In this document: piece by piece, positions 38,101 through 50,100 of the stretch
Numbering within the stretch: the first letter of the stretch is position 1
Layout: every line of letters begins with the position of its first letter
Assembly: GCF_050436995.1 (NCBI RefSeq)
Contig: NC_134776.1
Coordinates: 15,665,001-15,729,000 of the forward strand
Direction: 5' to 3'
Length of the DNA stretch: 64,000 nucleotides
From: Anticarsia gemmatalis
Lineage: Eukaryota > Arthropoda > Insecta > Lepidoptera > Erebidae
The notes under the pieces: generated by a model
Told to the model about the DNA's origin: nothing
What the model saw: only the letters and a program-made list of their open reading frames with translations
Database searches by the model: none
Position numbers and translations under genes: made by a program

Positions 38101-41100
38101 TATTTTTTACTGCTGGACAGAAGGTAGGTTAAAATTGCGGACCATGATAACCCGGTATTAATACTCTTGGTAAGGAAATTGTAAGGATTTTCGTTAGATT
38201 TTTGTTCGGTAGGAGCTCGGGAACAGAATTTGTTCCATAATATTTCAGGTCTAGGCTGTATGTCTATGCTATTATGATATCCAAAGATTTAATTGGTTTT
38301 GCACATACAGCCTTTCTGGGCACTGGGCAGAAGATAGAATATATCAGGCCTAAGAAGATCTTTTGCAGAAGTGGTCTTTGTGCTATCTGTTAAAAGCAGG
38401 TCTTTGGCGGAGGCTTGTGATTTAAAGACGTAAGCAAAACAGATCGACGATATCCGGCACACTTATTAATCCTTTATAAAACACATCTTAGGGCATTAAA
38501 ACTACCGCATTCGGGTCAAATTATTCAGGACTTTTTGGTCGACGACAGTTTTTGGTCTGCCCAGCTTGAAGCTTTCTCGTCTCAGAGTAATGCAAGATGT
38601 TCTTATTAAACCAACAACGAAATTTGATAGAAATCACGTGGACTGGAAAGCATCCACCATTTATGTGTCATTGCATAATAAAGCATGCACTTCAACAGAT
38701 GGTAGTCGATGTAATAATTGAATAGTTAAAGCGATGTGAACTTGCGGCCACCTGGCTATTGACACGGTAATCAATATATGATTTATTTGAATGTCACCAA
38801 CAGTTCTAAACCTTTTCCTTTTTACAAGGAAGTATATTGACATTGTCATTCATATTTATATTATACTAGCTGACCCTTCAAACTTCGTATCGCCTAACAG
38901 CGATTTTAATAAATAAATAATTCGTAAATCTTTCTTTTTTTTCTTCGTAAGAACGATCTCTTTACTTCGAGCAATATTGTAAAAAAATATATGGTTATAC
39001 CTATATACAGATAGGTAAATAACGTCGTTAGTTTAAAGCGCCGCGACGGTGATATTATATCGTTTTTTGTGCGAAATACATTGTAATAATACGAATAGCC
39101 TAAGACGCTATCCTAGACCTACCTAAAAGCAAAATGGACGTGGGATATTTTCCTGTTTGAGGGGTTAAGGTCATCGGGAACACAATGGTCAAGCGCTGAT
39201 TGATGAACGCTCTTATGTATAATTGATTTTTATTCTGGTACAGGTTTTTGGAGAGTCAAAATAATCAACTATTTGAACTCTCTAAAAATCCCCCCACATT
39301 CCCCAAAAAAATATTTCTTTAAATTTGGATATAGTGTTATTGGCCTGGACTTTAAAGTAGGGTCATATCGCATATTAATCGGAGTTTCAGACACTTGATG
39401 TATTAAAAGCATGTGATTAGCCTTCAAAAAAATTAATTTAGCTAAAGTAAATTTGAACCAATGTGACAATGAAAGTTCGCAAACCGTGCGTTAAGTTTCG
39501 TGGATACAGGAAAGTAACCAAATATTTAAATTCAATCGGAAGTTTTAACGGACCTCTGCTAGCATAGAAAGATTTTTGATATTTTAGAATTGAGCTTGAC
39601 TTTCGAGCAAATTCATAGAATTAGAGTAATCACCACAATCACAAGTACCATAGAAAGAACATTCCCCATTAACTCACGTTAAGTATTGCGGAGTTTTGAG
39701 AAAATTTCACAGTTATGCAATGTGTATCAAAGTTCCGATACAAGATACAACCCTGTCTTAAAATATCATATCTACGAAAAAATGAGTCGTAATTAAAGAT
39801 GAATGGTGCCAGACCAAATGCCTATATCGTTTAGCCAACCGTATGCCTAATAATTATTTCTACTATACGTATTGTTTTTATTAAACTTAGATATGTGTAG
39901 CCAACAAAGAAATCAACTGCAAAAACAAAAGACAGTAGCATTTCTAATAAAACATTAAAGTTAGGTCTTGACACATAAAATGGCACAAGGCTCCGAAATT
40001 ACCGGTTCGACGTAAGCGTCCTAGAAAATAAATGCATTCACAAACAGGTGACATTCAATGCGAAATACTCACGGCTACAATTGGTTCATCGATCAGACGG
40101 CCCAGGTACTTCTTCTGCTGCTCCTTATTGCCCGCAATAATCACCGGAGTTTGCTGAAACATTACACTCACGCTATACCATACATTCTTACAATAATGTC
40201 AATCTCGGTAACTTTGAATCATTTGGGTAACATTGACAGTGGGAATATGAACTAGTTTCGATTATTTTTTCATATGAAACCAACAATTGATAAAAGTTTA
40301 TTTTAATTTCGCAAACTTTTATCAATATATCATATTCCCACTGTCGATGTTCCCCAAATGATTCAAAGTTACCCAGATTGACTGTATCATTTCTCTTTTA
40401 CAATATTATTCACTTGAGATGCCATAACGTGTTTAGTGATGATATACTAACATATTTCTACTAAATTTGGAATATAAATGAACAGTATTTTGTTAAAAAA
40501 TAGCTAATTCCCATATTTTAGTGTGTTAGTATGTAAGTCACCTTATAACATTCATTACAAACATGCTAAAACTAACAAAACAATATTAAAATAATTAATT
40601 GTATTTATAAATAATTATGTACATATTAATAATATTAATTAAAAAAATATTTATGTTAATCGCAAAACCTTTTAATAGCTGCAATGTTTTCTTTACATTA
40701 TCTAAATAAAGGCAAGTTTTAATCGTCAACTAACTTTATTCGCAAGTTAACTTAGATATTTTGACGAACAATGTTTTTGACAAATTTAGTCAATCTGTCA
40801 AAAACATCACACTTAGGGTCAGTTTCGAAGCTTATGAATAAGTGACAAATAACTTATCAGATGCGATTTGGTCACTTGTTTTTATACATTGGTGTCCCTT
40901 AATCTAATAAATACGTTATCTAAGACTTATACTTAAACTGTGAAACTAGCTCTTATTCATCAAAGTTTTCCGACGATTAAAACTTGGCTTCATATTTCGC
41001 TGCACAAAATATTTAGTTAAAATTGGCTCGAGGAATATGTAACAAGTAAAAGGTGGCAATAGACGTGTCATCGTATGAATCGATAATATTGACGGCCGTC

Positions 41101-44100
41101 CCCACCTGTGACCCAGTTTAAGCGGCTTTTAGGTTTTGCAATCAATTTAGTACAGGGTTACCACATTAGCTTAAAGTTTTCATGGAATATGTTAAAATAA
41201 TCTTATTTCACACTGTAACAACAAAACTCGATCAAATAATACTGTTTACGCTGATTAAGATACAACTTCGTGCTAAGACGAGCCTACGTTTGAACAAAAA
41301 TAAATTGTTATTTGTGTTCAACTTTGTTGTATCAGCTAATCCATTATCGGCTTATAAAAAGTAACAAAGTTCTTAACGCGGGCTAGTCTCGCTTTTGAAG
41401 CGGTCTTATTCAACGCAATCCCGCCCATACGGTGTTAATGAGAACAACTCAAATTGAATGACAACTTACAATTAGTAGCACTACTTAACTAAAGCCTCGC
41501 TCATTAGAAAACATTTGTTACGTAACTTTGGCACTTGTTATGTGAGCGATCTTTTAAGCAACGCCTGTCATTATGTGCTAACTCTTTATACAGCACAATG
41601 TCACGCAACAATTGTTTTGTATAGAAATCGGAGACGTAAGCACTGAAACCCGTTACCGATGGCATGTTATTATGTACAACGATACAAAGCTTGTTGAAAT
41701 CTACGTGCATCGAAGCGTTAGGCACTCACGCCAAGACCACTGGCTTCCATTGCTGTCATGATGCCAGTGCACCCGTACGCCAATTCCTCGGCCACCAGAC
41801 ATCCCTCAAAGACACCCATATTCAAACCACCTGCAGGAAACATTCACGATGATCGGACAGGCCAGGCGTAACTAGGTCAATGTCTATCGCTCCACGAACA
41901 CACGGCTACCGTTCCACACTTATGTATGTATCATCGTAGTGCCTAAACCTATTTTGAATAACAATACAACTGAGAACTTTCTTTTATTTTATAGACGATT
42001 TCTACAATAAAAGACAAAACTATCAAGATATATATTTTTACTCGTAATATAATCAAATACAATATGTCGACGTAAAATACAAGATAACCACTGTCCGCAA
42101 TAAAATAATGTAAGCTAGCTGGATTCTGTTATTTTCTTCCAAGAAATCCTAGTTACGCCTGGATAATGAGGTCAGGGCTCGGTCATTGGAGCTGACAATG
42201 AGAATGTAAGAAGCGAAATAACAAATAACGAGATAGAGAAAGTAATAAAACGCAGCCTGCAGCGAGTTTATGAAACCTAATTGAATTTAACATTTTATTT
42301 CTTCTGGTCCTGAAAGGTAAAATTGTTGGTGTTAAGGTGTCCCGGCATAGCCGAGATAACTAAAACTAATTAAGTACATATTTGAGCCGCAGAAAATAAT
42401 CAGGATAGACCTTGAACCAGTCTCCCGGTCCAAGGTCAGAGAGGCCAGTCCTCGCAGGGTTCTTTTGAAAAGAAACACCAGTATTGTGGACTGGCCAGAA
42501 TTCAGCACATTTCGTGCCGAAATCGCGATAGTCGCGTGATCGATTTAAGCTGGTGAACTTACGTCAGCATCTACTGACGTACAGCGACGGTAACCAGCTC
42601 ATTAAAAAAACAAAGCTCCGACACAGCAATTTCGTTGTCATTCAAGTTAGACTTTTCAATCGTAGAAAATCGCATCGAAGGTAACTTTATAATGTCAAGA
42701 TGGTGCAGGGTTGACGGCTCGAGGTAAGCACGTGTACCGCTGACTAGTTGACGTCGACTGAAACTTACCTCAATACGATCCATTTTAAATTCTAAATTGA
42801 ATGCCAAGAGATTATCTGTGCCGAAAAATTGCTGCATGATGTCGTGAATAGACGAGCACAATTGTGAGCTGTTGTCGTCGTCCAGCTTTTATGTGAACAC
42901 AAACTTTCACCAACGTGTACCTGTTGTATGTAGTGACGTCACAAAAGTTATGTATTAGTTGAATGCTTTAAATGTTCCGTTTATTAGATCGGTGTTGCGG
43001 TTAACCCGTTGAGTTATTAACAGTGCATAAATATACAAGTTAATTTATTTTAACTTATTCATTTCTATACCAATTTATGTTCGTTTTGAAATGTAATGAT
43101 TTAAGGTTGAGTTATGTAAAGATTTGTAATGGCACCCCAGCTGTAATTGACTTAGAAACTTATTATTATAGGCAGAGTAGACAAAAGTCGACATGATACT
43201 AACGTGACAGTTCCTCTTAGTATTTTTTTTCTATCTTCCGAGGAAAAGTGACGTCGACGCGTTGGTACTACCTAGTGGCGACGTCGATTTACCTTGAAAT
43301 TATTATACTACAATAATGCGTTGAATGTCACTTATTTTAAAATTCTAGGTTCTTTATAAGTTATTAATCTTCGACAGATAAAAGTGTCCTACATTCATGA
43401 AATTACTTTAAAGTTTGACTATCGGTTTGGACCATGTTTGTTGTCACTTTTGAGATAATTTATCAGTAAACAGTTTTTAAATCTAGTTAGTATCATGTAA
43501 ACAAATGTCAACAACCTAAAATATCAGTTCCAGTCGTTGATAGTCATTAGTAAAGGACTCACGCCTAGATTGGTGCCTCCTACGGCGGTCGCTATGCCCG
43601 AGCACCCATAAGCGAACTCCTCGCCCACGAGGCACTCTTCGAACACTCCCAAGCCTCCCACTCCCCCTGAAATACCTCGACAAACTCAAATCTACTGACA
43701 TTTACCACATTTTGTATCGAAACCACTGATGTGACAGTCTTAAATTACAGAAATTTAGTACGAAGCTTATTTCGTAAAAGTTAGAGAGTCACAATAAGAA
43801 ATTTTGATAGTACAACATTTAAGTTGGCCGATGTACAGCATGACATTGATAGGTTGGAACCCAAAACTGTAGAATGGTTTTAATTGATCATGTAGCGAAG
43901 TGGTGGCAGTTAAACCGCATGCTAGAACCGTGATGTAGAGGCCAAATTCCACACACTCATATTAACTTGCTCACTGCGACTCCGGTGATGGTCAGGGCCG
44001 CCATAATCCCTGAACAACCGTATGACAGTTCTTCGCACACTAAACAGTTCTCGAACACTCCTAACCCTAGTCCCCCTGTGGATGTCGACTACTTGAAACT

Positions 44101-47100
44101 AACATTCATTTATTGCATTGCAGTACATTTTATCGGCGAAATTGGAAAAAATCGAGATTTTTATTTCAAGATGACGATTATATAAACCTACTCGATATAA
44201 ATACGCTTATACAATATTCGCTGCTACAGACTCTTAACGAAGTAGATCGTTTCTTTTCCTGGAAACTTGTTTATTTGTTTATGTAGAGTCCCTTAAATTC
44301 TGCTATAAGTGTTAATAGAATATATAAATTTTACTATTACGCCTGTACTAACTAGTTGAGATGGTAAAATATTAATATATTTTAATTGAATTTATATAAT
44401 ATACCATAAATATAGTTAAATATTCCATCAACCGCTTTACTAAGGCTTCTCTATTATCATAAGAGATTTATTAATTAACACCTTTCCCTTATAAATAAAT
44501 TAAAGCTGTGTCATAATGAGCATCATTTTGTATGATGTTTTCTCTCTGGCATTTTTGCTCTTCACAGAATATGCAGTTCTGGAATAACCCTAAGGCCCTC
44601 TCCAAATATCAATAACTTGAAAATAACATTCACACACAAAATTTGCTCATATTTATAGAATTTTAACTAATGATAGTGTTGGACAATACATTAAATATTT
44701 CTGTCTATGATTATCGAAATATTTACTTGATTGGCCTTTAACAGAGAATCTTATAGGTCTATGTTGTTCATAAGTTTCGATACATGCCAAAATGTGAACA
44801 GACAATGAGCAAATTCTACGTGTGATGTCCCTTCAAAATATACCTGACCCTAACAATAGTAAATCAATTCCTAAACCTTTATCATATAAATATTGTAATC
44901 CATATCAAGAGGGTACCTTTCATATCGTATTCCATGAAAACCTCAAAGGAGTTATAGCAATATATCCTATCAACCGTGATACACTTACACCTATAGAACT
45001 CGTGACAATAGATGCTTTGATGCCAGCGCAACCGTACGCGAGCGCCTCGGTAACCAGACATAGCTCTACTATACCTAACCCCAATCCTCCTGCAATATGG
45101 GGGAAAAGGCGAGAATGTACAACTAAAACTGCAATACGAATAAAACATACCCAATAACATACTGTTGTTTTGTCTGGGATTAAATACTGGAAGATAATTT
45201 TTAAGGTCGAGAAAGCAATTATTGGAAAAATAACTATAAGAGATATTAAAACTGACTACTCAAACTAATATGCTATCTACTCGTTACTGTATGTACAGTC
45301 ATCCTGGTTAACTTCGAATCATTTAGGTAACATTGACAGTGGGAATTTGAACTAGTTTCGATTATTTTTTCATATTAAACCAACACAATTGATAAAAGTT
45401 TGCAAAACTAAAATAAACCTTTATCAATTGTGTTGGTTTCATATGAAAAATAATCGAAACTGGTTCATATTCCCACTGTCAATGTTACCCAAATGATTCA
45501 AAGTTACCCAAATTGACCTTATGGATTTTACATCACCCTGTATGTTTACTACTTTTTTAATACTCAATGCGATACGATGTTTTTCGCTTGGTTTTTATTC
45601 TTTTAAACAGCATTACCGCAATGTTCGGGGATATGTCCGTTCATTAGGCCGACCTCCCAGGCCTTCTTGACGATGGGCCACGGGTATTCCCCGGACTTGT
45701 CATACTGGGCCGCAACAGGAATGATCTCTTCTCTGGTGAACTTGCGCGCCAAATCCTGCAGCGCTTTCTGTTCATCGTCCAATTCTGAAAATTATTAAAT
45801 TATAGTTAGTCTTCATCTTAGTAGGTATTCATTTAGTTTTATTATTGCTTTCTTTGCAGACAGTTAAGCGTCATATCAAATTATAAGAATTATATTGGCA
45901 ATCAAAAAGATTAAGCCATGAGTTTCTTGCCATTTCTCTTCATGAGCAACCAACTTTTCCGAAACGGTTAAAAAAATATGACTATTTCAGAGTGATATTG
46001 ATTAGTTGACATTTGTAGTATGGTATAATAATTAGTTGACGCAAGTACATTTTGAAATTAACAAGTTTTTCGGGTTTTATCGGGTGTACCAAAAACAAAC
46101 TTCGATAAATATTTGTAAACTGTGAATGACTTGAAAAACAATTAAGTTATCAAAATACTAATCAATCGTAAAATTAAATAATTTTCACCATAATATTCTG
46201 CGTTCTGTTTCCTTTTTATGTTTATACGTCTGAGTGATCAGATGACGTCCCAATAATCCTACAAAAGATTTCACTAATCTAACCAAAGTTATTTTATAAG
46301 GCAGGTAATGTATTGTGTAGGCGTGTCCAATACCCGTCCTTGTTCTGCCTAGTAACATCCACAGTAGCGTAGTAACTTGAACTTACGAGTAGTTACTAAC
46401 ATTTTCTAGTAAATAGAAACCCGTAAATAATAGTTGAAACGACCTAGCCCGAGGGACTCGATGTCCTACTTACAGTTATCGAAGGAGATTCCTAGAAACG
46501 TGATAACGTTGACTGCGTTGAAACTTAACTACTTCGCTTAAGGACACAACTTTTATTTCTGCGATTGGCTTTTAAAGTTGTATTATAAAATTGTTTAGTT
46601 CAACTTCGCATGCGTCACATAAGATAGAATGGGTATAAATTTTCCCCGTTTTTGTAACATTTTTTATTGCTACTCTGCTCCTATTGGTAGTAGCGTGATG
46701 ATATATATCCTATAGCCTTCCTTGATAAATGGACTATCTAACACTGAAAGAATTTTTCAAATCGGACCAGTAGTTCCTGAGATTAGCGCGTTCAAACAAA
46801 CAAACAAACTCTTCAGCTTTATAATAATTGTATAGATAGGTCATGGTTTTAGAGAATATAACAATTTAAAAAAATATATAGGTAGTTATTCGCTTGCAGC
46901 ATGGTTTGGTTAAGTTGCCAGCTTTCTTCACAACATTTTTTGGTAATTTATGTATAACGATACAATGCTCTGATTAGAAGAAGTGTTAACATTAAAAACA
47001 CTACGCTTACAAGACCACAAAGCTTTTTTACAGGTACATTATGATTCGGAAACGGTACGTAACTAGATATAAGTTAACAAATTTTCACAAAAAAATCCTG

Positions 47101-50100
47101 CCTTAACCAACCTGCTTAATAAATTTTACAATTTATACTTACACTGAAACTTTCTTCAAGAATCACTGTACCTATTAATGATAACCGCATAAAAACCATT
47201 TAGTTTATTTACTATGACTTTAACGCAAATAGCCAGATGGGGCAAAGGAACTTTACTTGATAAAATGTAGTGGTTACTGATTGCAGACTGGATGAAGACT
47301 AGATACCCGTTTGAATGCTGCTTGTAGAATAGCAGGCGAGAAAATTTCCACAGTGCATAACTTGATTGAAGATTGGTAGGGTGCATTAAATGACACTAAA
47401 CGTTTCACACGCCCGGTGTGAGTGGCGACGGGGTCGTTAACCAATAAACAGTTTAATTTTCATATCCGTCCGGCACGGGCGTGACAATCTGATGCACATC
47501 ACGCGAATGCTATGTACAAACGCATGCTACTACTACATATTATGTGCGAAAATTTGTGTCTGACATCTTACTATTTTTTACACAGGTGTAATCTGTAGCG
47601 CAATTCCCTATCATTCTCGAATGGCTGTCGAAAAATGCTGTATGAAAGTCTGATCAGCGCCTCTAGCGCGTGCCATAGAAACATTTTTTTCTCTATCACT
47701 CTCGACTGGCTGTCGAAAAATGTTGCATGAAAGTCGGTTCAGCGCCTCTAGCGCGTGCCATAGAAAAAAATATTTGTAATACATTTTATGTGTCAAAATC
47801 TTGTTTTTCGATAGTACCGATTAAAAAGAATCGCGATACTGCAGCGTGATTTTTAGGTGGCACTATCGACAACCGGCTAGTTATCAAAATATTTTATATG
47901 AAAAGTTGATCAGAGCCCCTAACGTCTGTTACAAGAACTAGTTTTCTTAAACAATTTTAAATGTCAATCGCGCGTGTCTTTAGTAACGTCCGAAAGAAAT
48001 TTAGCTATTTATTAAAGCGCTTTTCTCTACTACCATCGACTATCGATAACCAGCTAGATATCGATCAACTTTGTATGAAAATAAGATCAGCGCCTCTAGC
48101 GGGCGTCGCAGAAACTATTATTGCAGTACATTTTAAATGCTAAGTTTTCGATACTCAATAGTACTGACTGTAGAGAATAACGCTACTGCATTAACATTTA
48201 GGATAGTTGTTACCCCAATAAATTATTTCGTGCAGAAGTCGCGGACAGGTACTAGTATTTATATAAATCAATCAAGTATGTTATGCTCTCTCGGTTTCAG
48301 TATGCTATTCTAGGTTAGATCTTTCACCGGTCCAGGTATGAATTTATGATGCCTTCAGGGAGTTCTCATATGAGGTACAAGCTTTTCTTAGACGTGTTCT
48401 GTCTGGCCTGAATTACTGATTGCTAGATAAAGTATATAAGATTTTATAAAGATATTTTTTTAAAGAAGAATATAGTTTGTCTTCAGATATTAAGTTTTAA
48501 CGTCTAGGTGATACAATCACGACTTAAGAAAGTTTTTTTACATATCTACTTCAATAAAACATACCTTATATAAAAAAGTATCAGTTTCATTGTAAATGCA
48601 TTGTTACAGCCTTAAAGAATAGAAGCATCATCTTACACTAGATATAAGAGGCTCATCTGATTAGTTCTGGATAGTTTTATTTATTGATCAGATTATTTAA
48701 TATCATATAAAGATTTGTAAGTACAGATTCAATTAATTAATTAATACCAACGGAGAAGTAAAACGTGATGCAAACTTGCATGCCCCAGAGTTCTTTACAA
48801 CAGTTCTTAAAATTAGGCAATGTCCCAACCCGCAGTTGGTCAGCGTGGTAGACTCAAGGAAGGCCTGACCCATCCCTCATTACGGGAGAAGACCCTTGCC
48901 CAGCAGTGAGACATTAATGGGTGAAATTTATTTATAGGTTAACATATATTTACGTTCCGTTAAGTCGTGATTAAGTACAGTATTGACGTACAACGTACCT
49001 AAGTGTGTTTTATTTGTATTTATTTATGTAAATGTATTTACTTTCATGAATAAATCGTGTAGGTTAAGTAGTTATTTTGTATGCATGTATACTTTTGATT
49101 AAACGTGTGTAAAACGAATGTATAATTACGCTGAAGCGTGTGGTTAACGGTTTTTTGAACTGTTCCTGAAAAGTCATTTATTAGCTTGAAAATAAATTTC
49201 AAATTTCTACAACACTTTAGAGAATGTATTAGAAATATTATATTGATATGAATAAAATGTAGTGTAGTTAATTCCTAGAACGAAAAACAATCGTCAAAAT
49301 CGGCCCATGCAATAAAAAGTTATGAAGTAATAAATAGAAAAAATGCAGATTGAGAATCTCCTTCTTTTCTGAAGTCAGCTAAAAAGTAAATAGTTTGTCT
49401 CTAGCACTAATTAATAGTATTATCGGACCCGTTAAATCCCTTCTATGAAAAAATCTCCCACGAGCTTCTTAAGAAAATTATTTCGGACTCCATCTTATAA
49501 GTAAAAACAATAAATCTTACAACTAAATAATATTAATTTGTACTTAATTAGTACAAATAAACTTCGAGACGTTTTCAAGGACCGGTGCACAATCGGGCAT
49601 GTGCTCCAGTGCGCACTTTGTTCAGTTCAAATAAGATAGCGACATTAACACGATAACTTTTGATAATAAATACTACATTTTATCTGTTGTAAATATGAAA
49701 CAAACCGGCCATAATCCATATGATAAGTAATAAAATATATCCCCTGCTAGGAAAAACGTAATTAAGTAAAATAATACATTATTTTCCTACAAGTCAAATC
49801 AGCTACTCTTTATAAAACGTCAAAAGCACATTTTTCGTATAGAAATTAGACGTAGTGACGTCACAATGTCGTATTTTCGTTGCCATCAAAATGTATGCCT
49901 AATTCAACTGTCTTATATTATAAATTTAATTTAACATTATTTAAATTTAATTTCAAAATTACCTAGCATGAATATATTGGATGCACCTTTCGTAGGTAAG
50001 TTTAATTATTTTTCTGTTGACTAAATATAATACCCTATCTATCTGAAAATCTTTAAAATAAAATATGTAGATGTCCGATAAAAATGTTCTTTGACTTTGA

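Noticed and set aside
42571..42861. Minus-strand 96-codon open frame between alternative exons A and B, considered as a fifth alternative exon
   Set aside because: It has no similarity to the GGLGLGVFE or AYGC segment shared by the four true exons and no matching acceptor and donor phase.
44822..45157. Open frames on both strands around 44822-45160
   Set aside because: The plus-strand frame is antisense to alternative exon D, and the long minus-strand frame there is not the exon D reading frame; the real exon is 44989-45089 with splice sites.
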